A DNA stretch of 64,000 nucleotides, taken from assembly GCF_963675165.1 (NCBI RefSeq), contig NC_087386.1, positions 5,152,169-5,216,168 on the forward strand, written 5' to 3'. Below, one piece after another: positions 1 to 11,393 of the stretch. Position numbers and translations under genes: made by a program. The notes below the pieces were generated by a model, which made no database searches, had not been told where the DNA came from, and was given only the letters and a program-made list of their open reading frames with translations. Each line of letters begins with the position of its first letter. The first letter of the stretch is position 1. This DNA is from Halichondria panicea (Eukaryota > Porifera > Demospongiae > Suberitida > Halichondriidae).

Positions 1-23
1 GGTGCTTCTCCAAATCCATTCAC

Positions 24-840
24 CTTTTTTTTTAGTTTTCTTTCTCCAGCATATACAGATTCCAGCACAGCAGATCAGAATGATCATCAGTATGAGTGTG
101 AACCCTCCAGCTGGCACCGTCACTCCAAGACAGGCTGCAAATCCTAAGTTTGTTACATTTAACTCACCACGACATAGTTCTAGTTGAGTGGGTGTTGCTG
201 ACGGAGTCATAACAGGAGATATTGGCGTTACGATTGATGACATGGTCTGTAGTGAAGGAGTTGGTGTAACTTGACAAGACGAAGAATTGTCTACTACTGC
301 GCAAACTGGACTCCGTTGATAATTAACACTTGAACAACCATTTCCATTCAAGCTTGTATTGACAGTAATATTCACATATGCTGATGGGATGAAGCAAAAC
401 CCGTCAGCTGAGATTTGACAAAAGTAAATACCACTGTTTGAAGAATTGATGCCATGAATAGTTAGTACATAATTGTCTCGAAAGAGTCCATTGATTGGAG
501 AGTTAGAAGAACTAAGTGCAATTTGGGCGTACATCATAGAACTTTCATACCTATCAGAGATATCCTCGACTATAGATTCAATAATTCTGTACCACTTTAA
601 TGTCGCCATTGAATTGTTGTTACTATCACGTGGAGCATATACTTCACATTTTAAGACAGCAGTACCACCTTCTGACACATAACAGTCACTGTTGTTGCCG
701 GGTACTGTCTGATACCAGTAACAGCATCGCTCTGTAACCAAAACTCAATGCATTACTTTTGTAGTCTAACAATAAATGTTACCTGAACAGTTCTGTCCCA
801 TTGATGAGGGTACAAGTAGCACTAGCAGGAACAACAACAT
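24..840 (-). CDS. Ig-domain receptor 1 (3' end beyond window)
   Basis: Two exons are visible: signal peptide (840-783) and Ig/stalk/membrane (731-24), joined by a 51-bp phase-1 intron. The second exon ends at a GTGAAT donor, so the cytoplasmic-tail exon lies off the left edge. The first exon starts MLLFLL-type hydrophobic and ends QNCS. The Ig fold is read from CCYWYQ, GTAVLKC (B strand), LKWYR (C strand) and NSGIYFC (F strand). A Ser/Thr/Pro stalk follows, then a Cys-rich hydrophobic segment and a basic RKKTKKK stop-transfer. The reading frame is fully open. It is a near copy of receptor 3 (6382-8437), differing for example by a three-codon stalk deletion. Likely a type I cell-surface receptor; the ligand is unknown. 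Confidence 0.75.
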
Positions 841-1913
841 TATTTTACTCACAGCTATGCTAATATTATCGGCTTGGCAGTGAGCCTCGGTAGTATCTTT
901 AAATGTGAGTATCTATTGGTTCCTTTGGTAAAGTCCAGGTCCATAGCTAATATAGAACATACCGAAAGACATCATTCCTATAATCATAACAGCATATCTT
1001 AGTCAAAACAAACAGCTTATACTCACTGTAACTTATTAAGAAAACATGCATCACATTGACATACTCAACACACTTACCTGGTACATACATAGTGAGGCTA
1101 CTGCAATCTTTTATAGTAATGGAGACTGTGTTATTTAGTTTGCATGATTGTGCAAAACACAAATAGCTTCACAACGTATAAAATGTTTGCAGTACTGTTT
1201 CAGTTTCACTATGCACAGGCATGCATAAGCACTGTTACAGTAAACTGTACACAAAATGTTAGTAATAACAGGTGGTGAGAACTATCTATTTCTGCAAGGT
1301 ACACACATAATTTAGAACTGGCAACATGGTCATCTTTAATAGTTTGGTTAAAACTCCAGTCTTTGTGATCCAGCTGATGACAGACTACACAGGGGGTGCT
1401 CTCATTACAGGGGAGCATGTGAATTAATTGGTAAGACAGGGATATAGCTTGCTCCCCTCCCCCCCACACACACAGGCACCCTCCCTCTGGATTACAAACG
1501 TATTGGAGCTTGGCATAATTGTTACGGTAAGCAACGAAGTCTCTACTGTTAAAATGCATTTCTACCACAGCGTCGTGATCCTTACAATCAGTATGCTAGC
1601 ACCTTCACTTTGTGAGACGTAGCTGATCCTACTACATGCAAAGTAAGGGAGGTTTCTACTTGGCCATGCATGCAGGGACATACGCGTAGTTTGCCCAGTG
1701 CCTTGCTTCCACACTGACACCCTCCCTCTACTAGATCATGTATAAAGACAGAATTTAACAAGCATGAGCAAGCAGAGAACATCGTAATAAGCTGTCACTA
1801 TTATGCTGTCAAATTTTTTACTTAGTTTTTGCATTTGTTGCGGAATATCATCACCATAGTTTTGTACACTGTAATTCCTCTATATAGGAGTATAATTACT
1901 TCACACTTTACAG
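841..1913. other. Spacer between receptor 1 and orphan exons
   Basis: No gene can be supported. A minus-strand stretch at about 1080-1160 ends in a good GTAAGT donor after a short open frame and is kept in copy 2 (8650-8740), so it might be an unplaced exon. A plus-strand signal-peptide-like start at 1553 is followed by a GTGAGA donor, but its phase does not fit the next plus-strand exon and copy 2 differs. Confidence 0.3.
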
Positions 1914-2572
1914 AACACATGCATTCAATGTATATCCCAGAACATCAGCTAATTCAGTGAACAATACGTTATGTGAAAGGAGAGAGTTTTCTGAAATGTA
2001 CTATGCTGCTATCGGAGTCCTTTCTTGTGTAACTGGGATCCTCGTGATATCTCAAGTGGTCACAATCACAGTATTTGCTGTAGCTTGGAGAAGACAAAAA
2101 AGAAACTTCCATCAACAATTACAAAGAAGTAAGAGTTCTTTAACAGGACATTTTCACAAACTTGTACTAATTTTTACAACCTTGCAACATTAACATAATT
2201 ATGTACCCATGCAGTGCATACGTCGGCTTATAGAGCTAAGAAACATACTGAGTATAATTAATAGAGTAAACAGTTATAAATGTTCCACACTACACATGCA
2301 CAGACAGGCCAGAGCTGAAAGCAAAACGATGAACAAATGCTAAGAAGAATCAAACTGATATAAGTGAAGACCCTCCAATAAAAGACAAAGGGAAATACAA
2401 TCGCGCATCTAGTGAACCGACTTTAAATTTACAAACTTTTGAAGTGGAGCACGTGAGCTCAGCTACAGTTGGTACTAATGAGTACACTCAGTCAATGGCG
2501 AGGGAGAGGAAGTACGAGGCTATTGATGTCACGAAAACGGACTATGTGCAGATGTACACTTCACGGAGTTAA
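1914..2572 (+). pseudogene. Orphan receptor transmembrane + tail exons, copy 1
   Basis: Two plus-strand exons resemble the 3' half of the minus-strand receptors. Exon A (1914-2128) encodes a short stalk, a membrane segment (AAIGVLSCVTGILVISQVV) and a basic WRRQKR. It ends AGAA|GTAAG, the same donor seen in receptors 2 and 4. Exon B (2370-2572) is 203 bp, exactly the length of receptor 2's tail exon, and ends YEAIDVTKTDYVQMYTSRS, clearly homologous to receptor 2's end. No Ig exon is found upstream on this strand. A one-base indel relative to copy 2 changes the phase of exon A's acceptor. It is either a broken inverted copy or a gene whose 5' exons I could not find. Confidence 0.55.
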
Positions 2573-3084
2573 CTTACGGCACATACTCAATTATAATTAT
2601 GCATTTGCAAGTGTACTTTACCACAGCAGCTCAGTACAATAGCACGCAAGCTTATAATTATTATACGCAATATTATGTATAGTACACTTTTTACGTAGGC
2701 ATAATAGATGCCATACGTAATAATTACTTTATGCACAGCTATAATAATAATTATAGTCTACTTATAATTATGCTTGTCAATTTAGTCGATCTGTGTCATT
2801 GTACTTAGGAACCTGGATTGTCTTTCTCTCTTGCACTTTTCACATCCACTAAGTCCTGATTTATGGTGATCATGCTCGTTTGTTACTCCCAAAGCTCTCC
2901 AGTCAGCCACTATATAATTATAGTGAGTAGAAATTAGAGTACCAGTAGCTATGTATACATTAAAAAGAGCAAGACAGTTATTTTAGCCGTGCAGATACGA
3001 TACGATTTTTGTAATGTTAGTGCTAGTCTAATCATACTTGCCATTACTGTGTACATGTATATAATAGCAGGGGTAGAGTGATTG

Positions 3085-3089
<5 letters not shown>

Positions 3090-3123
<34 letters not shown>
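3090..3123. repeat. (GT)n microsatellite
   Basis: Dinucleotide GT run inside duplication copy 1. The corresponding run in copy 2 (10821-10884) is about twice as long. Confidence 0.95.
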
Positions 3124-3125
<2 letters not shown>

Positions 3126-3546
3126 CACAAAAATGAGCTGTTTGAGCGAACTAGACACTTTCATGCATGCATGGGCTGCTTTAACTGCTAATGAGACAGT
3201 AGTTAGGCATGAAACTTTTAGGCGATTTTCGAAGGCGACAAAAACACTGTTTTCTAATCGTCGCTTTATAGATTCACGATCATTCCCCATGCATAATTGT
3301 ATCTGTTTTTCCGCTGTGCACATGCATTAAAGCTCAACTCGCAGGACTAAAGTACTTCATTCAGGTGCTATTGATATTTATTTTCTAGAAGCCATGACAT
3401 TGTCAGATATCTCTACGTATGTACCTCGTGGTAAACACACACAATAAGGCCTTCGGTACAAAATGATTGCTAAAGAGTATGGGAGTGTTGTAAATCTAAC
3501 TAAGTAGGAGTTCAATCGAACCACGGAACACCTCTAAAAGTGTTTT

Positions 3547-4749
3547 TTAAAGTTCATTCGATACACTATACACACTAATGTAGTCCACTTTCGTTATGTC
3601 AATTGCCTCGTACGACTGTGTTTTGTTTTTGGCTGGGGTAGTAGTAGTCAGGTTTGCTCCTTGAGATGAAGATGGCAGAGAGTAGTAAGGATCCTCGACT
3701 GGTCCACCATCATTTGGATGTTCCGCTAATATTGTAGCAGCTCCTTTATCTGCATGTGTAGATAAGCATGACATTGTATAGATAAGCTAAAACATGCAAT
3801 GCAACATGTTATGTACATTAATATTCAGGTATGTTAATGTCTTATCCCCGCGAGCTTACTTCTGCAAGTTTCACACTGGTTCTTCTTATCTCGTCTCATC
3901 CAGGCCAATGCAAAGATGACAATAGTGATGAGTAGTGCCACAGCTAGCAGAGCAACGATAAATGATAGTGAACCAACCAACACTGAAGAGTTGGTTGGTG
4001 ATGATGTCGGGATTCGAGGAATGGCTACTGGAGATATTAGACTAGTTAACGCAATGTTGGCCATAACTGTAGGAGTGGAATTGTTCACCAAAAAGGGAGG
4101 AGTTGGTGTAACTTGACAAGATGACGGATTGTTTAGTGCGCAAACTGGACTCCGTTGATAATTAACATTTAAACAACTATTTCCATTCAAGCTTATATTG
4201 ACAGTGATATTCACATATGCTGATGGCATTAAGCAAAACCTGTCAGCTGAGAGATGACACCAGTAAACACCACTGTCTGAGGAATTGATGCTGCGAATAA
4301 TTAGTTTATAATTGTGTCTAAAGAGTCCATTGATTGGAGAGTTAGAAGAATTAACTGCAATTGTGGCGAGCATCATAGAATTTTCATACTTATCAGAGAT
4401 ATCCTCGACCACAGATTCACTTCTGTACCATTTTACTGTTGCTGTTAAATTGTTGTGACTATCACGTGGAGCGTATACTCCACATGTTAAGACAGCTGTA
4501 CCACCTTCTGACACATGACAGTCACTGTTGTTGCCAGGTACTGTCAGATACCAGTAACAGCATTGCTCTGCATGAATGATCCAATGGCAAAAGTGAAATG
4601 ATTAGCTCTAGCTTATTTGATTACATAGCATAATTTATCATGATAGCAAACACACCTGAGCAGTTCTGAGCTAGAGTGTATTGAAACAGAGCTAATCCTA
4701 TAAAGACTAGCAGCTGTTGCCAAACTATCCTGCTTTGTGCAGCTGCCAT
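3547..4749 (-). CDS. Ig-domain receptor 2 with ITAM-like tail
   Basis: Complete three-exon model: 4749-4656 (signal peptide MAAAQSRIVWQQLLVFIGLA), 4567-3860 (Ig, stalk, membrane) and 3749-3547 (tail), both introns phase 1, 334 aa. The Ig fold shows GTAVLTC, VKWYRS and SSDSGVYWC. A Pro/Thr stalk, a ~25-residue hydrophobic segment ending FALAWMRRDKK and a 67-residue tail follow. The tail holds YYSL and, at its end, YEAI-x6-YISV followed by YSV. That spacing resembles an ITAM, although the last position is Val. This makes it a type I membrane protein likely to signal through SH2-domain proteins after tyrosine phosphorylation; this role is inferred from the motif alone. Splice sites are consensus (GTGTGT, GTAAGC donors; TGCAG acceptors). 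Confidence 0.85.
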
Positions 4750-5200
4750 ACTCTTTTATTCTGTGAAGTGATAAGTAGATTTACATATACTACACGTACC
4801 TTTTACGGCAATTGCTTATCAAAATGTTGACTTATTCAATGTGGTATGCAAAACGGAACTGTATATAAGCCTTATACAGTCCCGTTTTAAGTCAACATTG
4901 GAGTGTTGATATGACACAAACAAATCACTTAAATTAAGTACTTTATACATCGACAGGGTGGTCCACCACAGACTAAAGTGCATATAGGGGCTCATACACA
5001 ATGATTTGCAATGTTTTTGTAACTACAAAAATAGTTATGAGAGATGTAGGTGGTTACAGAACATGTATGTATTCAGAATAATGTCGTGTATTAAATAAGT
5101 CGTGTATTTGCTACGAGTTAAAACAATTGCATGTAACAAACAGTGTAATTTCAAATCTTTCTATTACAGACAATACAATGTGTCTGTAAAGATTGATCAA

Positions 5201-6109
5201 TTAGTCAGTGTGTATCCATACTTCATGTACGTCTGTCAGCTCATCAAAAGGGAATGTCTCAATCGGAGAAACTTCTCTTCTGTGCTCCGGTTCATCCTCT
5301 AAAACTTTCAGTGCAGTAGGGAGAATATCATATTGTGGGTCATCTTTTTCCCTTCCTCAATTCTCGATTGATATAACTGAGAGCTGTTCTTAGATTTAGA
5401 TTTCTTGCTGGCTAGAATTGTTATAAGAGTACACCATAAGCCCAACAGTTGTGTTTGGCTTGTGTTTAGGAATAGGTGGAGTCTGTTCTGGCTAGTTTGA
5501 AGTGGTGGGGATGGTGGTACCGTTTGAAACAGCTTCCTCAAGAACATGTGCTAACCTGTGATAACAACAAGACGGAATGGTTACTGCGCAAACTGGACTC
5601 CGCTGATAGAACATTCATCTACATGTACATTCATGCTTGTATAAGTAATATTCACATAGGCTGATGGGATGAAGCAAAACCCGTCAGCTGAAAGTTGACA
5701 CCAGTAAATTACCACTGTCTGAAGAATTGATGATACGAATGGTTAGTTTACAAAGAGTTCATTGATTGTAGTGCTAAAAAAGTGCAATTTGGGCGAACGT
5801 ACAGAATTTTCATACCTTCAGAGATATTCTCGACCACAGATTCGATGATTCTGTACCACTTTACTGTTGCTTTTTTGAATTGTTGTGACTATCACGTGGA
5901 GCAAATACTCCACATGTTAAAACAGCAGTACCACCTTCTGACACATGACAGTCACTGTTGTTGCCAGGTACTCTCTGATACCAGTAACAGCATCGCTCTG
6001 AATAAATGAGTAGCTTTAACTTATTACATATTTCACCTGGCAGTTCTGAGCAGAGATAATTATTATAAAGACTGCATGCCAAACTCATCCTGCTCCGTGC
6101 AGCTGCCAT
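5201..6109 (-). pseudogene. Decayed Ig receptor pseudogene
   Basis: The stretch matches receptors 2 and 3 in pieces. From 6109 down there is a signal-peptide start (MAAARSRM), then CCYWYQRVPG and GTAVLTC, followed by frameshifts around 5870, 5790 and 5710. The sequence then jumps from the Ig end to the last third of a receptor-3-type tail (5201-5470), including the homologous stop at 5201-5203. The membrane exon and most of the tail are deleted. It sits between receptors 2 and 3 in the same orientation, as expected for birth-and-death turnover. Confidence 0.85.
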
Positions 6110-6381
6110 AGTTCTTATTTTTCAGTGCAAATGATAAGTGTAATCCCTTTTACACATTGTTTATTTTTGAATGCCGCTTTGAAGTGTGTAAGTCAACATT
6201 GTATAATGTGGCTATGTACACACAAAAACTCTGCAACGATCTCGAAAGTTACGATCACATGCATGCAGTGACAGAGAAAGCTGTCTTAATCCACTATTCA
6301 TGCTACACAATACATTATACACAAAATTATTGTTGCATGTAACAAACGGTGTCTCATTGTATACAAGGGTTGCATGATCAA

Positions 6382-8437
6382 TTAGTCATTGTGTATCCAC
6401 ACTTCATGTACGTCTGTCAGCTCATCAAAAGGAAATGTCTGAATCTGAGTAGCTTCTCTTCTGTGCTCCGCTTCATCTTCTAACACTTTCGGTGCAGTAG
6501 GGAGAATATTGTATTGTGGATCATCGAATACCCTCTCTTTGCTTTCCTCAATTATTGATTGATGTAAGGGCTGATCTTGGATTTTGATGTTTTGCTGGCT
6601 GGAATCATTGTAATTGAGTACACCATAAGCTGGAACAGATTTGTGTTTAGGGATAGGTGGAGTCTGTTCTGACTGGTTAAAAGTGGTGGGGAAGGTGGTA
6701 CCGCTTGAAACAGCTTCCTCCAGAACATGATACTCACAGCTATCAGATGATTCATTTGCCAGTGTATTCTGTCGCTGAGCTGACTTTACTACTCTGCTGC
6801 TAAGATTTTCATATTGGTTGTCTTGAGATGTTTCTTCGACAGAGTTTCCCATCAATGTCAACGTGTGTGCATGTGTTCTGCTGTAGCAATGATCCTCTGT
6901 GGAGCCCTCGCTGGTAACAGCTTTAATGGTGTCAGCAATGCTAACAAGAGAGTGATCAAGAACATTGTATTGATTCTGGGATGAACGGCTAGTGGAAAAG
7001 CTATCGAAAGAACTTTGTGGTTGTTGTGACAGTTTATTATCACAAACATCTTCATAATATTGTGAGCTTTCAATTTGCAGCTGCTGTTTCGTATTGACAG
7101 CAGTTTTGTCTTTGTCTTGACCCACAGCCAAAACCATTTCATACATGTGTGGTTCACCCTGATCTCCTTCTAGGTTTATTTTTTGGAGGGCATTGGTTTT
7201 TTCTTGATGCTCCAGCTCACTGTACTCATGATCTAGTGTTCTTTCATGATCACTGACTGGCTCTTCAGTGTGTTCATCAGGTCGTGGGTTTTCCACATCT
7301 TCGTACTGGTGGACTTTCCTTCTCTTGAGACCCACAACTTGAGCATTAGATCTATCTGAGGTATGATCCATTTCAGTTTGAGCCACACTCTGCACAGCTG
7401 CAATGTAAGAGTGAAATAGTTAAAAACAAAGTATGTATATTATGCTGCAGTTCCTAGTGACAGGGATTGTGTGGTGCTAAGTTAATTAATTTTAACAAGT
7501 TGTGGGTTCCCGCTACAAAAGGTAGTTTTACAAGAACCTAAGACCACAACAATTACAACAACAATGTGCTTTTATAAAGGCTTCTCCAAATCCATTCACC
7601 TTTTTTTCTAGTTTTCTTTCTCCAGCATATACAGATTCCAGCACAGCAGATCAGAATGATCATCAGTATGAGTGTAAACCCTCCAGCTGGTACTGTCACT
7701 CCAAGACAGGCTACAAATCCTAAGTTTGTTACATTTAACTCACCACGACATAGTTCTAGTTGAGTGGTTGTTGCTGACGGAGTGATACTAGTCATAACAG
7801 GAGATATTGGCGTTACGATTGATGACATGGTCTGTAGTGAAGGAGTTGGTGTAACTTGACAAGACGAAGAATTGTCAACTACTGCGCAAACTGGACTCCG
7901 TTGATAATTAACACTTGAACAACCATTCTCATTCAAGCTTGTATTGACAGTAATATTCACATATGCTGATGGGGTAAAGCAAAGTTCGTCAGTTGAGAGT
8001 TGACACCAGTAAATACCACTGTCTGAAGAATTGATGCCATGAATAGTTAGTTTATAATTATCTTCAAAGAGTCCATTGATTGGAGAGTTAGAAGAATTAA
8101 ATGCAACTTGGACGGTCATCATAACATTTTCATACCTATCAGAGATATCCTCAACCACAGATTCAATGTTTCTGTACCACTTTAATGTCACCATTGAATT
8201 GTTGTTACTATCACGTGGAGCATATACTTCACATCTTAAGACAGCAGTTCCATTGTGTGACACATGACAGTCACTATAGTTGCCGGGTACTCTCTGATAC
8301 CAGTAACAGCATTGGTCTGTATAATTATAGCCAAAATTCAATGAATTACCTTTGTAGCTTACATTACAATAAATGTTACCTGAACAGTTCTGTCCCATTG
8401 AGGAGGGTACCAGTAGCACTAGCAGGAACAACAACAT
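6382..8437 (-). CDS. Ig-domain receptor 3 with long multi-tyrosine tail
   Basis: Three exons: 8437-8380 (signal peptide MLLFLLVLLVPSSMGQ), 8316-7600 and 7397-6382; phase-1 introns; 596 aa. Residues ~20-145 form a V-like Ig domain (GTAVLRC, LKWYR, SSDSGIYWC), followed by a Ser/Thr/Pro stalk and a membrane helix at ~224-250 with many Cys. The ~340-residue cytoplasmic tail carries nine YxxV/L motifs (YEDV, YSEL, YEMV, YEDV, YNVL, YENL, YHVL, YGVL, YNIL). None has the Ser/Ile/Val/Leu at -2 of a classical ITIM, and none is paired at ITAM spacing, so it reads as an SH2-docking tail. Intron 1 (63 bp) has no stop in frame, so its retention would insert 21 residues before the Ig fold. Confidence 0.85.
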
Positions 8438-9504
8438 TATTTTACTCACTAATATTATCAGCGAGGCAGCGAGGCAGTTTGCTTTAAATGTGAGTATCTA
8501 TTGGTTCCTATGGTAAAGTTAGAGAACATACTGAAAGCATCATTCCTATATTAATCATAACGGCATATCTTAGTCAAAACAAACAGCTTATACTCACTGT
8601 AACTTATTAAGAAAACATGCATCATATTAATTGACATGCTCAACACACTTACGTGGTACATACATAGTGAGGCTACTGCAATCTTTTATAGTAATAGAGA
8701 CTGTGTTATTCAGTTTGCATGATTGTGCAAAACACAAATAGCTTCACAACGTATAAAATGTTTGCAGTACTGTTTCAGTTTCACTGTGCACAGGCATGCA
8801 TAAGCACTGTTACAGTAAACTGTACACATAATAACAGGCAATAACAGGTGGTGAGAACTATCCATTTCTGCAAGGTACACACATAATTTAGATCACTGGC
8901 AACATGGTCATCTTTAATAGTTTGGTTAAAACTCTAGCTAGTCTTTGTGATCCAGCTGATGACAGACTACACAGGGGGTGCTCTCATCACAGGGGAGCAT
9001 GTGGATTAATTGGTAAGACAAGGATATAGCTTGCTCCCCCCCCCCCACACACACACAGACACCCTCCCTCTGGATCACAAACGTATTGGAGCTTGGCATA
9101 ATTGTTACGGTAAGTAAGCAAATAAGTCTCTACTGTTAAAATGCATTTCTATCACAGCGTCGTGATTCTTACAATATCAGTATGCTATAACACCTCCAAC
9201 TTTGTGAGACGTAGCTGATGACCGACTACATGCAAAGTAAGGGAGGTTTATACTTGGCCATGCATGCAGGGACATACGCATAGTTTTCCCAATGCCTCGC
9301 CTCCACACTGACACCCTCCCTTTACTAGATCATGTATAAAGACAGAATTTAACAAGCATGAGCAAGCAGAGAACATCGTAAGCTGTCACTATTATACTGT
9401 CAACTTTTTTACTTAGTTTTTGCATTTGTTGCGGAATATCATCACCATAGTTTTGTACACTGTAATTCCTCTATATAGGAGTATAAATACTTCACACTTT
9501 ACAG

Positions 9505-10309
9505 AACACATGCATTCAATGTATACTCCCAGGACATCTGCTAATTCAGTGAACAATACGTTATGTGAAAGGAGAGAGTTTTCTGAAATGTACTATGCTG
9601 CTATTGGAGTCCTTTCTTGTGTAACTGGGATCCTCGTGATATCTCAAGTGGTCACAATCACAGTATTTGCTGTAGCTTGGAGAAGACAAAAAAGAAACTT
9701 CCATCAACAATTACAAAAAAGTAAGAGTTCTTTAACACGACATTTTCACAAGCTTGTACTAATTTTTACAACCTTGTAACATTAACATAATCATGTGCCC
9801 ATGCAGTGCATACGTCGGCTTATAGAGCTAAGAAACATACTGAGTATATATAGAGGTTATAGTTATAGACTAATCACAAGGTTTGTATGGATATACAGTG
9901 CATTCAAACCCGAGGGCTTTGATTCCCAATCATTCCTATGTAATAGCAGGTTCTGTATCACAGTTATAAACCATTGTATACCTTAGCAACCACATAGCAA
10001 CGGGCAAGAATAAACAGTTATAAATGTTCCACACTATACACATGCACAGACAGGCCAGAGCTCAAAGCAAAACGATGGACAAATACTAAAAAGAATCAAA
10101 CCGAAGACCCTCCAATAAAAGACAAAGGGAAATACAATCGCGCATCTAGTGAACCGACTTTAAATTTACAAACTTTTGAAGTGGAGCACGTGAGCTCAGC
10201 TACAGCTGGTGCTAATGAGTACACTCAGTCAATGACGAGGGAGAAGAAGTACGAGGCTATTGATGTCACGAAAACGGACTATATGCAGATGTACACTTCA
10301 CGGAATTAA
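9505..10309 (+). pseudogene. Orphan receptor transmembrane + tail exons, copy 2
   Basis: Counterpart of 1914-2572. Exon A is 9505-9720 and exon B is 10107-10309 (203 bp, ending DYMQMYTSRN). Exon A here is in frame with a phase-1 acceptor, the phase used throughout the receptor family, which suggests copy 2 is closer to a working exon than copy 1. The tail keeps YEAI-x6-YMQM. YxxM is the PI3-kinase p85 SH2-type motif. No upstream Ig exon is found on the plus strand. Confidence 0.55.
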
Positions 10310-10815
10310 CTTACGGCACATACTCAATTATACCTTGCATAATTATACATTTGCAAGTGCACTTTACCACAGCAGCTCGTTACAATAGCACGCAAGCTCA
10401 TAATTATTATACGCAATATTATGTATAGTACACTTTTTACGTAGGCATAATAGATGCCATTACTTTATGCACAGCTATAATAATTATTATAGTCTACTTA
10501 TAATTATGCTTGTCAATTTAGTCGATCTGTGTCATTGTACTTAGGAACCTGGATTGTCTTTCTCTCTTGCACTTTTCACATCCACTAAGTCCAGATTTAT
10601 GGTGATCATGCTCGTTCGTTACTCCCAAAGCTCTCCAGTCAGCCACTATATAATTATAGTGAGTAGAAATTAGAGTACCAGTAGCTATGTATACATTAAA
10701 AAGAGCAAGACAGTTATTTTAGCCGTTCAGATACGATTTTTGTAATGTTATTGCTAGTCTAATCATACTTGCCATTACTGTGTACATGTATATAATAGCA
10801 GGGGTAGAGTGATTG

Positions 10816-10885
<70 letters not shown>

Positions 10886-11393
10886 ACACAAAAATGAGCT
10901 GTTTGAGCGAACTAGACACTTTCATGCATGGGCTGCTTTAACTGCTAATGAGACAGTAGTTAGGCATGAAACTTTTAGGCGATCTTCGAAGGCGACAAAA
11001 ACACTGTTTTCTAATCGTCGCTTTATAGATTCACGATCATTCCCCATGCATAATTGTATCTGTTTTTCCGCTGTGCACGTGCAATTAAAGCTCAACTCGC
11101 AGGGTGAATGCATGAGCATCTAGTTCTTTATATCTTTGCAATTTAAGTTCTTAGCTTAATTCTTGAACTAAAAATAGGGTCCATACAGACCATACATAAT
11201 TATAAGTCTTTGATATGACTATTTTTAATGAACCTCCCATCAGAGGACAACCTCCTAAAAGAGGACAAAAGGTTTGCTCCCAAAGTGAAAGTCCTTTATT
11301 CGGAGGTTCCACTGACTGTATAATTATAGTAGCAAGTTTATATAATTATTATACGTACTCCTTATAGCCCTACTATTTTTAAAACATACTTAC
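10310..11393. other. Spacer with microsatellite and dispersed repeat
   Basis: Holds the GT tract at 10821-10884 and, at about 11222-11318, a fragment of a dispersed repeat containing 'gaggttccactg'. The tail exon of receptor 4 should be here or further left, but I could not identify it. Confidence 0.4.
10821..10884. repeat. (GT)n microsatellite
   Basis: About 32 GT units, longer than the homologous tract at 3090-3123. Confidence 0.95.

Larger units (their letters stand above)
1..3345. repeat. Segmental duplication, copy 1
   Basis: This block is repeated at about 7578-11102 in the same orientation. Both copies hold, in order, the Ig receptor exons (-), the intergenic spacer, the plus-strand transmembrane and tail exons, and a GT microsatellite. 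Similarity stops abruptly after 'aagctcaactcgcag' (about 3345 here, 11102 there). Differences are small indels, substitutions, a ~140-base insertion in copy 2 near 9860-10005, and a longer GT tract in copy 2. Confidence 0.85.
7578..11102. repeat. Segmental duplication, copy 2
   Basis: Second copy of the block at 1-3345, same orientation. It begins in the 3' part of receptor 3's membrane exon region and runs through the spacer, the orphan plus-strand exons and the GT microsatellite. Receptor 3's tail exon lies just left of it, so the equivalent tail of receptor 1 should lie just off the left edge of the window. Confidence 0.85.

Noticed and set aside
1209-1568. 119-aa Cys-containing minus-strand ORF
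   Set aside because: The homologous spacer in duplication copy 2 (about 8800-9170) has indels that break it, and no splice partner was found.
1553-1620. Signal-peptide-like plus-strand start with GTGAGA donor
   Set aside because: The phase does not match the downstream orphan exon in either copy and the sequence differs between copies; likely chance.
3834-4514. Receptor 2 as a single 226-aa ORF
   Set aside because: Splice sites and homology show it is only the middle exon; the leader and tail exons complete a 334-aa receptor.
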